Source: Gracilaria caudata (lineage: Eukaryota > Rhodophyta > Florideophyceae > Gracilariales > Gracilariaceae). From it: a DNA stretch of 17,738 bases. The stretch lies in the NCBI GenBank assembly GCA_030374735.1, contig JASCIV010000516.1, forward strand, positions 1-17,738, in the 5' to 3' direction. Both the position numbers and the translations under genes were made by a program. Positions within the stretch are counted from its first letter, which is position 1. Each line of letters opens with the position of its first letter. The notes below the pieces were generated by a model, which did no database searches, was not told the DNA's origin, and was given only the letters and a program-made list of their open reading frames with translations. Positions 8,528 to 16,220 of this stretch are shown here, in pieces.

Positions 8528-8995
8528 ATGGCACCCCCGCAAAACTTCTTCAAAAACGATAGTAACAGCTCACCTCCGAACTTTGCTCCATACGTTCGTG
8601 ACGTATATATTACGTCACCTCGACACCAGCCATCCCCCACTCCCGCTGGAAATGAACAGCGCAAGCTCTTTTGGGAGACCGTGTTAGACTCCCGTGATGA
8701 TCGCCACCAAAGTGCGAAGTCGTCAGGACACAAGAACTCATCGTTGGCATCAGCTTCGTCGGGAGTCGCCACATCATCGAGCAAGCGAAAGAATTTTCAC
8801 TGCACTACATGCCGAACTGGATACGTTCAGAAAGGAGATTACATGCGTCATATTCGCACTCGGCACCAAGGCATCCGCCCGTACACTTGTCAAACATGCG
8901 GAGAAAGCTTTTCAAGGAGGTCTATTCTGAACAAGCATCTCAAGACACATGGAAAGCCGCGCAAGGGAGTGTCAAAGCCTTCTGTAACCATCTGA
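8528..8995 (+). CDS. Two-finger C2H2 zinc-finger protein
   Basis: This is a 155-aa protein from the ATG at 8528 (context ACCATGG). An in-frame GTG at 8510 is a less likely start. The N-terminal 85 residues are Ser/Pro/Asn-rich and probably disordered. Finger 1 has C92, C95, H108 and H113 (C-x2-C-x12-H-x4-H). Finger 2 has C121, C124, H137 and H141 (C-x2-C-x12-H-x3-H). The linker QGIRPY resembles the classical TGEKPY linker, so tandem DNA binding is likely. The basic tail (KPRKGVSKP) may help nuclear import or DNA contact. The likely role is a nuclear sequence-specific transcription factor; its targets are unknown. With only two fingers it resembles small fungal and algal regulators rather than long vertebrate arrays. 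Confidence 0.8.
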   Translation: MAPPQNFFKNDSNSSPPNFAPYVRDVYITSPRHQPSPTPAGNEQRKLFWETVLDSRDDRHQSAKSSGHKNSSLASASSGVATSSSKRKNFHCTTCRTGYVQKGDYMRHIRTRHQGIRPYTCQTCGESFSRRSILNKHLKTHGKPRKGVSKPSVTI

Positions 8996-9728
8996 TGCAG
9001 TTATCTCTTGCGAGCACCGCACCGGTAAAACTAGAGACAGACGAATCGATGTGAGGAGACGAGTTGGTTAGGGTTGAGATTTGCAGTTGATAAAGACATG
9101 TTGTTCAACATCATCCTCCATTAGTTGTGCAGATACTGTAACCTCATAGGCTGTAAGCCTGGTCTTCGCACCAAGTTGGTGCCACCAACGCTAATGCCCT
9201 TCAGCTTCCGGTTTATTTGTGATAGCAGTCCAATCCTTTACCCTCTTCGTGATACTGTTGAAAAACTGCTCGGATACGCCGCCATTGAGCTTCTCATCGT
9301 CCTAATAAGGGGCTCTGAATCACGAGATTAGCCAAGTTACAGTGAAAACCTTTACGTCTCTAGAGTATTTCCGTTACGACGAGTCGTGGCTAAAGTTGTC
9401 TCGCTACCGAACACTTTTTATCTCGACAGCCTATATCAAGCAATTGTATGTGCTGACTGCTGACTTCGCTTCGGCCGGAGACAAGAGTAAGATTCTTCGG
9501 GTGAGTCAAATTTGATGGTCACCAATACAAAAGTGGTGGGCAAGACAGATACTGTTGGGGGCAAAAGGGGCCTGAAGTTGTTCGAACCCAGGAGCGCCGC
9601 CAACTCTGTTGGGTGTGAAGATTGGTTTTATCGTAGCAATTGGTCCGTGCCAGAAACGACAGGGTCAGAATTGGTTTGCGAAACTACAGTCTGGCCGTGT
9701 TTGCGAAGATGGGTTAGTCAATCCATAT
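8996..9728. other. Spacer between zinc-finger and glycosyltransferase genes
   Basis: These 733 bp lie between two convergent genes and must contain both 3' ends. Short ORFs occur (for example about 9125-9331 and 9512-9772) but have no domain and no support. I see no repeat or RNA gene. Confidence 0.45.
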
Positions 9729-10898
9729 CTATTCCACACATTGAGTTGCATGCCCTCGAGAGTCGACCGTGACATTCCCTATGTAACCAGCGACTTTCGA
9801 GAAACTGCTCTTTATAGCAACAATATGCTTGCTCTTGGACAATATCACGAGCTCGATCATGGTGTTATAGCATTCTGTAATATTCGTATGACATCCCTTT
9901 GTGTGAACCGGTACAATATCGTCGAAGCGCACCAAATGGGCCTTGGGGTTCCGCCTTTTTAGCACTTTCTCGAACACATCACGGAAAGGAACGGTATCAG
10001 TGGCAAGGTAATAGTGCTGTACGCCGTGATCCTTGCCAACTCTTAAGGCAGGTTCAATCAAGCAGGATGCAATATGAACCGGGTCTAGTTTTGCAGGGAA
10101 TCGAGTGCCACCTTCCCCAAGCCCTGCTCCTAACCGGGCATGAATTCCGATGAAAGGCTTTTGCAATAGAGAACTCCTTTCCTTGAGCAGCTTGTGCAGG
10201 AGCGGCGACGGTTTCAGCATGGCGTTAAAAATGGCGGCAAAAGTGTGTGGCGCTACATGGAAAAGTGAATCCGATATGTTCGCAAACGTTTTCGAAAGCG
10301 GTAGTTGTGGATGTGTCTTGGTGAAGTGTCCGCAAAGAAAGTGGGCGCTGGAAGTGGTGCCTTGTGGGAAGATGACAAAATGTTCAGAACGCAAAACCTG
10401 ATTAAGAGTGTAAGGTCTCGCACAGTAGCGGTCGCACATGTAAACGGACTTGGAGTTTTGTTCCTCAAGACGGTCCTCTTCTTTGAACTTCAAATCGCGA
10501 ATCTGGGTTGGTAAGAAGAAGTGAAAGATTGAGTTTGGCTGCATCCAGTCCAGAAGCAGCACTCGATCTGAAAAAGATGCCATAACAAAGGCGGTAACGA
10601 GCGAGAGAAAACGATCTCCGACTCCTGGATGAGTCTCATTGAAGCGGAGGACAAGCCTTGGCGCTGTGTGCCGATTGCGTCGGTGCCACTCGACGTAGCG
10701 ATCGATCAGATGCTCTTGGACGATTTGGTCAATTACAGCTTGCGGGGTTGGTGTAGGGAACAAAGACGGAGTTGGGGATGGCGAGGGCGAAGCAGCTGGG
10801 GACGCAGCTGGAGCGACTGCAGCGAATGCGAAACAAAGGTGGAAAAGAATGAGGAGAAAACACAACTGGGATGGGCTTCGCACGGATCCTACGGACAT
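9729..10898 (-). CDS. Type II membrane glycosyltransferase, fucosyltransferase-like
   Basis: This is a 389-aa protein from the ATG at 10898. The frame extends 15 codons upstream, but only to a TTG. Residues 12-29 form a hydrophobic signal anchor, followed by a Pro/Ser/Ala-rich stem (30-52), the layout of a Golgi glycosyltransferase. Fucosyltransferase-like features are LRFNETHPGVGDRFLSLVTAF (82-104), similar to the G-x-G-[DN]-R-[FL] motif; LLLDW (114-118); an H-x-R motif in GIHARLGAG (H253, R255); and a late ELVILSKSKHIVA..SSFSKVAG block ending near 371, like the motif with SSF or SxF near the donor site. These fit the alpha-1,2/alpha-1,6/protein O-fucosyltransferase superfamily (GT11, GT23, GT37 and relatives). 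The exact family and acceptor cannot be set by eye. A role in cell-wall polysaccharide or glycoprotein decoration is likely. Confidence 0.7.
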   Translation of the reverse strand: MSVGSVRSPSQLCFLLILFHLCFAFAAVAPAASPAASPSPSPTPSLFPTPTPQAVIDQIVQEHLIDRYVEWHRRNRHTAPRLVLRFNETHPGVGDRFLSLVTAFVMASFSDRVLLLDWMQPNSIFHFFLPTQIRDLKFKEEDRLEEQNSKSVYMCDRYCARPYTLNQVLRSEHFVIFPQGTTSSAHFLCGHFTKTHPQLPLSKTFANISDSLFHVAPHTFAAIFNAMLKPSPLLHKLLKERSSLLQKPFIGIHARLGAGLGEGGTRFPAKLDPVHIASCLIEPALRVGKDHGVQHYYLATDTVPFRDVFEKVLKRRNPKAHLVRFDDIVPVHTKGCHTNITECYNTMIELVILSKSKHIVAIKSSFSKVAGYIGNVTVDSRGHATQCVE

Positions 10899-11437
10899 TA
10901 TGACACGGATAGGATTTCGGAAAAGGCGGGTGTGACGCCGCAACGAAGAAAGAACGATAACGAAGCAAACGACTTGGTTTGAAAGAAAAGACGCAGCAAA
11001 GAAGACTGAAGAAGAGAAAACGTATAGGCAGAATGATGGTGTAGTGAGGTTCTAATTGAAGTCGCACACCGTGAAGTAGCTGGTGAGAGCAAGATGGGCG
11101 GGCGCGCTCGAATTATGGTGCAAGTCATGGCGGCGGATTTGCGTGGCGGTAGCCGTGGCGCTCGACAGCGCTTCGGCAATGATCGGAGGGCATGAAACGC
11201 ATTGTGGCCGATTGGAAAGAGCAATCCTCAGAAATGGACGCTGGTGAAGAAGGAGAACTAACAACTCGCCGTCTTTCACCGCATTTCTGTCTCACATTCT
11301 AGATGATGTACAAAGGTAGATGGCGAGAGCGAGGAGAAAAAATTTCGACGGTCCCGGGGAACAGCGTTTAATGTGCAGTATAGAGTTCCCTATCAATATA
11401 AAATTTAAATCTATGTTCAAGAGCATGAATCCGCAAT
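10899..11437. other. Upstream region of the glycosyltransferase gene
   Basis: Read on the minus strand, the 140 bases before the ATG at 10898 are strongly pyrimidine-rich, as in a 5' leader. An ATTGG at 11211-11215 gives a CCAAT box on the minus strand about 310 bp upstream. The last 50 bp form the upstream region of the tRNA gene. No ORF in this stretch is convincing. Confidence 0.4.
11398..11437 (+). promoter_or_regulatory. tRNA upstream TATA-like region and CAA start motif
   Basis: An AT-rich TATAAAATTTAAAT run (11398-11411) lies about 27-40 bp before the tRNA, and CAA lies at 11434-11436, just before its first base. Plant tRNA genes often have a TATA-like element near -30 and CAA near the start of transcription, so this fits pol III initiation. 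The assignment is by analogy. Confidence 0.5.
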
Positions 11438-11520
11438 GGGTCTATGGCGCAGTGGTTCCAGCATTCTAGCGCGTCCGTTTTGCATACGGAAGGTCGGGGG
11501 TTCAATCCCCCCTAGATCCA
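11438..11520 (+). tRNA. tRNA-Ala (anticodon TGC) with 10-nt D-loop insertion
   Basis: All four stems pair fully. The acceptor is GGGTCTA/TAGATCC, with the G3:U70 wobble that marks alanine tRNAs. The D stem is GCGC/GCGC, the anticodon stem is TCCGT/ACGGA, and the T stem is GGGGG/CCCCC. The anticodon loop TTTGCAT gives TGC at 11481-11483, and the discriminator base is A at 11520. The A box (TGGCGCAGTGG) and B box (GGTTCAATCCC) are intact. The D-loop is 18 nt (11451-11468) instead of 8. Removing 10 bases (11458-11467, or equally 11457-11466) leaves a normal AGTGGTTA loop and a standard 73-nt tRNA. The extra bases are most simply a small ectopic intron. There is no intron at the usual 37/38 site and no encoded CCA. 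Confidence 0.9.
11458..11467 (+). other. Candidate ectopic tRNA intron in the D-loop
   Basis: The bases CCAGCATTCT interrupt an otherwise standard D-loop between position 20a and A21; the cut could be shifted one base left with the same product. The insertion lies after the A box, so pol III promoter elements are preserved. The red alga Cyanidioschyzon merolae is known to carry tRNA introns at such non-standard sites. I could not find a clear bulge-helix-bulge pairing by eye, so splicing is not shown. Confidence 0.55.
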
Positions 11521-11527
11521 GAAAAGA

Positions 11528-11538
11528 TTTTTCTTTTT
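11528..11538 (+). terminator. Pol III oligo-T terminator of the tRNA
   Basis: Two T5 runs (11528-11532 and 11534-11538) begin 8 bases after the tRNA, as expected for RNA polymerase III termination. Confidence 0.8.
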
Positions 11539-11621
11539 CCTGTGTCTGTCATGATCGGCACCATCGCCTAGCAGGGACAGGCACTGCAAAGCGTGAAAAA
11601 GGGCACCATGCCGTAACACCC

Positions 11622-12035
11622 ATGCCGTCGCGGAAGTCTATTGAACGTGATTGGCGAGTCTGTCTTACAGAGCTTACGGTTGCGTTCCCATGTTGTAGTT
11701 GGCATGGTGCGACGCGTGTCACCGAAAACCGGGCTGATCCCGGCGTGTCGCTGAGGATCAGAAATGGCGGGTCATTCCTGATCCTCCGCGAACGAACGAG
11801 ACCGCTCAGAGCTGCTCGAATCGAGCTGCTCGACATACAAGGGTGCAGTACGAAGGTAGACAACATCACGTTAGAGATATCCACACCGTTTCCACAGTTG
11901 CGTACGGACCCTTATAACTTCAACATACCGATTGAGGAGCGTTCTTCAAGGAGCGCAATGACATTGGGTTCCACGCAAGACTTTCGCAAAATGAGAAACG
12001 ACAGGCCGAAGTGCGTGTCCACGACAGCAAGATGA
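11622..12035 (+). CDS. Doubtful hypothetical ORF, 137 aa
   Basis: A frame runs from the ATG at 11622 to a TGA at 12033. The same open frame continues upstream through the tRNA, which shows that openness alone means little here. The product is mixed and charged, with alternating hydrophobic stretches that could be strands (around residues 46-55 and 80-95), but no signal peptide, motif or family is recognised. Antisense frames are also open over much of it. It is listed only because it is among the longest uninterrupted frames of this stretch. Confidence 0.15.
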   Translation: MPSRKSIERDWRVCLTELTVAFPCCSWHGATRVTENRADPGVSLRIRNGGSFLILRERTRPLRAARIELLDIQGCSTKVDNITLEISTPFPQLRTDPYNFNIPIEERSSRSAMTLGSTQDFRKMRNDRPKCVSTTAR

Positions 12036-12344
12036 GGTACCAAGGATACGCACGAGCGGCATCGAGAAGACTTCTGCCAAGGGCGTCTGGTTTGGGTCCC
12101 CAAAATGACAGCCGCACAAGCTTGGAATCAGTCCGATATCGATACGAAAGTCTGCCAATTAACAGTTTATGTCCTTTATGAGGCTGCATAGGCCAAACAG
12201 CATCTTCGCGCGTGTGCGGAAAGACCATGAACGTTTATCGCCCCGTTTTCTTATCAATCCATTCCGGTCAGCCGGTCAGCAGGATCGTTCGTCTGCAACC
12301 CCTGTGCCTAACTTGCCGCTACATCCCCAGCTATTCTTCATCAG

Positions 12345-12767
12345 ATGCTCAACGACGGAACTCTTTGTCCATCGTCGTCTGTTAATGTCTCATTCATGTC
12401 TTCCACTCACCATTCGGGCCCGCTAGTACTCAACTCCACCTACGTATCGGTCAAGTTCTCTCACAGCATCATCTCTCCCGTTTACAATATATCCATAATC
12501 GATCATCACCCGCCCCATTGGATGCCCCTAACATTCTTGGTTTGTCCGTATCCTTCTCCTGCATATCTGTGCAGCTCCTACAATCCCGCCCCCTACAACA
12601 TGCTGGCATTCCCCCACACGCCCTGTGCACAGTGTTGCTCCGTACAACTACCACGATGTGATGAGGTTTCGAACAAGAGCGGGACGGACGGGCTGCCAAA
12701 ACCGGGAACTGCAAACGGCCGCGAGCACTCTATTGCTGAGGATTGTCGAAGCCAGAATTACCGCTGA
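12345..12767 (+). CDS. Doubtful hypothetical ORF, 140 aa
   Basis: A frame runs from the ATG at 12345 to a TGA at 12765. Codons in the first two thirds often end in C or T, which resembles real genes nearby but also simply reflects pyrimidine-rich DNA. The product is rich in Ser, Pro, His and Cys, with no signal peptide and no recognised domain. An overlapping antisense frame is open as well. The frame could be an untranslated region or chance. Confidence 0.2.
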   Translation: MLNDGTLCPSSSVNVSFMSSTHHSGPLVLNSTYVSVKFSHSIISPVYNISIIDHHPPHWMPLTFLVCPYPSPAYLCSSYNPAPYNMLAFPHTPCAQCCSVQLPRCDEVSNKSGTDGLPKPGTANGREHSIAEDCRSQNYR

Positions 12768-13451
12768 CAGCGTCGGGAGAATATGTGCCTCGTTCGAAAG
12801 GAATATTTTGTTTGTTGGATCTATGTGCTTCATCACATTAGCTAGAGAGCCCCCTTCGCTGGAGCGGGAAATGCCACATGGTAAGCTCCAGCTTTCTCGT
12901 GTTCTCGTAAGAATCGATATGTTATAAATTGGTGAAAGTCTCAAAGATTTGCTCTGTTGTGTTCATGAGTTCACTGTGTACTTCTCTTCGTTGTTGAGCT
13001 CTGCACGGTAGCCTAGAAACTCTACTGGAGCATTGCCAGAATATTTAGAACATCGAAACGCCGCATTCTGATCTGCGACATATACTACGCGCATGAGAAC
13101 ATATAGAACGTCTGTACATTGCTTACTTCCTTGCTTCATAACGGATCAGCGCGTGGTCTCCGCGAAATGTGTTTTCTTCGCATCCACTACCATTTACGGT
13201 CACGTACACGGAAAAAGCATCGGCATCTGTCACCCCTGTGGATAGAATCTAGAGCCTTCAGAAAGCGTCATCTGCAAAACTCGATGGCTTTTCAAGAGTG
13301 TCACGGATGCTCTTTTCGTCACGAAATGGTATAAACTGTCTCGTAAGCCATCTCGCGATCCATCTTCTGAACGGAAAACGTGGCCGTTTATTGCACACCG
13401 ATTAACTGTGAATCATTGTATGTACACGAAAAGCGGAATAACGACAGCACT

Positions 13452-13985
13452 CTATTGCTTGCCGAAGAAGCTGGCAGCCTGTCCCATCAGATCCTCGGCG
13501 GCGTCCTTCTTCTTTTCATCATCATCACCACCACCGCCGCTACCGAGAAAACTGGCAGCCTGTCCCATCAGGTCACTGGCGTCAGTCTTCTTCTGTTCAC
13601 CACTATCACCACCACCACCACCAAGAAAACTAGCAGCCTGTCCCATCAAGTCACTAGCGTCACTCTTCTTCTGCTCGCCACTACCACCACCACCCAACAA
13701 ACTGGAAGCCTGTTCCATCAGACCAGAGCCACCCTTGTCATCATCGCGCATGCTTGCCATAGCTCCCGCGCCGAGCATAGAGGTAGGCACCTTATCGGCG
13801 ACAGCGTCAGCAATCTTCTCAGCGATGGTCTCCACCTGCTCAGAATTGGCAACCGTTTCGCCCGCAATTTCCTCGACCTTGTCTTGAATCATTTCCTCGA
13901 CGGCCTTCTCCTTCATGGTTTGCTCGATGCCCTCTCCCGGATCGGCGCCCACCGCCTTTCCCAGCATTCCGGTAAGCCTGTCCAT
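13452..13985 (-). CDS. Glycine-rich amphipathic-repeat protein (LEA-like), hypothetical
   Basis: This is a 177-aa hydrophilic protein from the ATG at 13985. Residues 1-66 are acidic and helix-prone, with few aromatics. From 89 onward there are four copies of a short amphipathic helix of the type LMGQAASFLG, starting at 89, 113, 139 and 166 (spacing 24-27). They are separated by glycine runs and charged linkers such as SGEQKKSDAS. The last copy ends the protein (ASFFGKQ). The MLGK motif at 7-10 may be a relic of the same unit. Consistent codon choice between copies and a TATA box 107-114 bp upstream support the minus strand over the overlapping plus-strand frames. The make-up recalls stress-related LEA-like or membrane-surface-binding helical proteins, but I do not recognise a family. 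Confidence 0.7.
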   Translation of the reverse strand: MDRLTGMLGKAVGADPGEGIEQTMKEKAVEEMIQDKVEEIAGETVANSEQVETIAEKIADAVADKVPTSMLGAGAMASMRDDDKGGSGLMEQASSLLGGGGSGEQKKSDASDLMGQAASFLGGGGGDSGEQKKTDASDLMGQAASFLGSGGGGDDDEKKKDAAEDLMGQAASFFGKQ

Positions 13986-14091
13986 GTTTTTGTGGTTTAA
14001 GTGGTCTCAAACGATTTGAAAGTGTTTCGATGCGGGCGTGAACTTGGGTAATGGGACGGAAGGTTAGTGTCGGGCGGGTGCGAACTGGGCG

Positions 14092-14099
14092 CTCTTATA
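14092..14099 (-). promoter_or_regulatory. TATA box of the glycine-rich repeat gene
   Basis: On the minus strand the sequence reads TATAAGAG, 107-114 bp before the ATG at 13985, leaving room for a leader of about 80 bases. A CCAAT box (minus strand, 14199-14203, in GCCAATCA) lies 100 bp further upstream. Confidence 0.6.
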
Positions 14100-15263
14100 C
14101 CCTTGTAGGCGATGCGGCAATGCTTCTCGCTCCCGAGACTGCTGGTTCTTTGTGGGATGAAATATCTGCGCCTTCCAAGGGGCGCTGCATCGTTATGATT
14201 GGCCGCACAAAAATCCAACGCACGCGCCAAAAGTGATCGGACTTACAGATGCGGCCCACTTACAGCCATTCGACGTGCAGTGACGCTCGAATGGAAGCGG
14301 TCGCTCTTGTCACCGTGACAGGGCGGAGCATTAACCTCATGACCGGTTCACGTTCCCCCACCTTCCGTTGTGCGGGCGGTGGCGTCTACACTTGTATCAA
14401 GTTGCCATTTTCGACTTACATTTTGACCCTTCGCCCACCGGGCTTAGTACTCGCCACGCATTCATGAAGCGCACGACTGAACACGAGCTTTGTTTACAAG
14501 CATGGTGTGTTCATCATTAGGCCCGGCGACTACCGATGGCACCACGCCTTCTCGGTTACCCCGCCGGACCCGATTGACAGTACAATACGATCAAGAGCAA
14601 ATAATCCGTGATCATGATGATACTGTACAGGAAAGTGTCAAAGAACGTCTGCGAACCCCCAACATCTTTTGTCCCTTCTGTGTTCTTGTCGCACAGTGAA
14701 ACAACTAGAACGGTCAAGAGCAGAGTAAAGAAAGTTGGAAGAAGATAGCTCTCACTTTGCTGGTCCTGTGGGGCAAGCCTATTTTATGCCAAACCCATGT
14801 GGCCAATGGAGAAGCAGCAACAAACATTGCTTGCGCCGAGAAATTGCCCTCCACTTTTTTCACATTCTAAGTACGACGTAAGGGTAGTGTACAAGGGTAG
14901 AGCGTTTCTATTCAACCAAACTTTTGCCCTGACCTCAAGCACTGAGAAGCTCTTCTGTGCACAGGACAACTCTTTAGCCCACTACATGCCTTCAAATCCT
15001 CGAGCCATTGCGAAATGTCAACATTTTGTAGGAGAGACTTACGGTACAATCCAAGGGGCATACTGTACAGCATGAAAGATATCATCTTCTTTCTCGAGAA
15101 AGTTTTACGGGCATTTGAACCTAACAAGCTAGCTAAGCATGTACGGTTCTAGACATAGTTCTCAACAGCTAGTTGACACTATTGCTTGTCTTCCATTTAT
15201 CACCCACCTCAACGCCCCCATGTCCGAGTAGACGGCGGGAACGAATGCTTCCATGCACTCACT
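14100..15263. other. Intergenic region with promoter of the repeat-protein gene; no supported gene
   Basis: The left end is the promoter region of the glycine-rich repeat gene. Elsewhere there are short ORFs on both strands, the longest being a 92-codon frame from an ATG at 14797 with no signal peptide or known motif. None is supported. The 3' end of the Cys-rich precursor gene lies at the right border. Confidence 0.4.
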
Positions 15264-15746
15264 CTAGTGGCGAGTGATTCTGCACACACGTCGGCACCTC
15301 AATCGGCAGATCCTGAAAGACCTCCTCCTTCGGCAGACCTTCATACATTTAGGGAAGCATCTGATTTTGATTCCTCGCTCCGCAATGCTCATCTCTGCCA
15401 TCTCACCCTCATCTTCAACAGGGTTCTCTTCCACGAAACGAGACAAAGTTGAGACACACTCATCCAAACCCATCTTTCCATCAAACGACTCCCAGGAACA
15501 GTCATCAATAGCACGGTCAACAAACTCTTCCTGCAGATCAGCAAAGTGCTCGGCGGTCTCGTGATCCAGCTGACTTCCCACTCTCATCACATCGGCGCAG
15601 TAGGCCACATGTGGTGGCAAAGAGCAGCCGGAAGATTTCTGCCTCTCTGATGTATCGGGCATGCCATCAGGGTAGCTCTCCGCAGCCAAAGCAGTACCAA
15701 ACAGAACGGCACTACCCAGAATGAATAGAGAACAGATAATCTTCAT
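15264..15746 (-). CDS. Secreted precursor with basic six-Cys C-terminal peptide
   Basis: This is a 160-aa protein from the ATG at 15746 (the frame continues upstream only to a TTG). Residues 1-22 form a clear signal peptide ending ALAA. The middle (about 23-104) has four Cys (41, 50, 83, 97), and residues 106-123 are strongly acidic. The last 34 residues (127-160) contain 15 Arg/Lys, no acidic residue and six Cys (130, 134, 138, 147, 151, 155) spaced C-x3-C-x3-C-x8-C-x3-C-x3-C. This mirror-like pattern extends the C-x3-C...C-x3-C layout of helical-hairpin (alpha-hairpinin) defence peptides. Signal, acidic pro-part and cationic Cys-rich tail together match the architecture of antimicrobial peptide precursors. 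That role is inference. R124-G125 is a possible processing point. Alternatives include a polyanion-binding wall protein. I do not recognise a family. Confidence 0.7.
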   Translation of the reverse strand: MKIICSLFILGSAVLFGTALAAESYPDGMPDTSERQKSSGCSLPPHVAYCADVMRVGSQLDHETAEHFADLQEEFVDRAIDDCSWESFDGKMGLDECVSTLSRFVEENPVEDEGEMAEMSIAERGIKIRCFPKCMKVCRRRRSFRICRLRCRRVCRITRH

Positions 15747-15857
15747 GATGAACAGTAGGAACTTCAATGGAATGGTTGATGAGATGCTCTTGTCCGGCTC
15801 TGTTGAGGAGTTGATGTGGGTGTTGGCTGAAGTGCTGAGAACGAGCAGAAGCTCCGG

Positions 15858-15865
15858 TATTTATA
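15858..15865 (-). promoter_or_regulatory. TATA box of the Cys-rich precursor gene
   Basis: The minus strand reads TATAAATA, a consensus TATA box, 112-119 bp before the ATG at 15746. This is nearly the same distance as in the glycine-rich repeat gene, so both leaders should be about 80 bases. Confidence 0.7.
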
Positions 15866-15880
15866 CTGCCTAAAGTTCCC

Positions 15881-15909
15881 TTTCGGACCCTTTTTGAAGT
15901 CCAGACATG
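15881..15909. repeat. Degenerate copy of the left-edge palindromic repeat
   Basis: TTTCGGACCCTTTTTGAAGT, followed by CCAGACATG, resembles the palindrome at 97-125 (TTTCGGACTTTTTG, then AAAAAGTCCGAAATG). It has two extra C, a shorter A run and changes near the right end. It lies 16 bp upstream of the TATA box of the Cys-rich precursor gene, so it may be a promoter element or a decayed repeat copy. Confidence 0.45.
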
Positions 15910-16199
15910 TTTCTTCCGCAAATTCCTACACCTTCATCTCTCAAGATTTCAGCGTCTATGTCTTCTCCAAACGAACGATGAGATCTTCCCAAATGAAAAT
16001 GCAGCCAATCGCATGACACATGCGTGGTTTCTGAAGAAGGAAGCATTGGAGATGTTCATGGAGTTTCTCTAGGATGATTGAGTTTCATTCCTTCGGGGTA
16101 TAGACTAGGTTCTATTCAGCTTCAGGAAGTGACAATGTCAAGCCTATCGGATTGCTGGAGATGACCCCACTGACAAGAGTAATCAGAACCTATCTTAAT

Positions 16200-16220
16200 C
16201 ATCACTTGTTACAAGTGATG
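16200..16220. repeat. Perfect 21-bp palindrome
   Basis: CATCACTTGT and ACAAGTGATG are exact reverse complements around a single T. It could be a dimeric protein-binding site or chance; no gene adjoins it. Confidence 0.6.

Larger units (their letters stand above)
11521..13451. other. Long stretch without a firmly supported gene
   Basis: After the tRNA terminator there are about 1.9 kb with only doubtful coding frames. The two best are listed separately (11622-12035 and 12345-12767). Others on both strands (about 11549-11884 minus, 11920-12228 minus, 12625-12927 plus) overlap one another and show no domain. I see no clear repeats or additional RNA genes. Confidence 0.4.

Noticed and set aside
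9570..9600. B-box-like sequence GTTCGAACCC on the plus strand
   Set aside because: There is no matching acceptor, D or anticodon arm around it.
10899..10943. TTG start adding 15 residues to the glycosyltransferase
   Set aside because: It is a non-ATG start, and the signal anchor is complete from the ATG at 10898. The added residues are a basic stretch typical of untranslated chance sequence.
11436..11621. A plus-strand ORF that starts at an ATG on the first bases of the tRNA and runs on to 12035
   Set aside because: Its first part is the tRNA gene and its pol III terminator. An ATG formed by the base pair before the tRNA and its first G is accidental.
13380..14000. Plus-strand Ser/Thr/Leu-rich frames (206 and 159 codons) opposite the glycine-rich repeat gene
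   Set aside because: They are read through the complement of the repeats, start at non-ATG codons or inside the repeat gene, and lack a matching promoter. The minus frame has a good ATG, a TATA box and sensible codon use.
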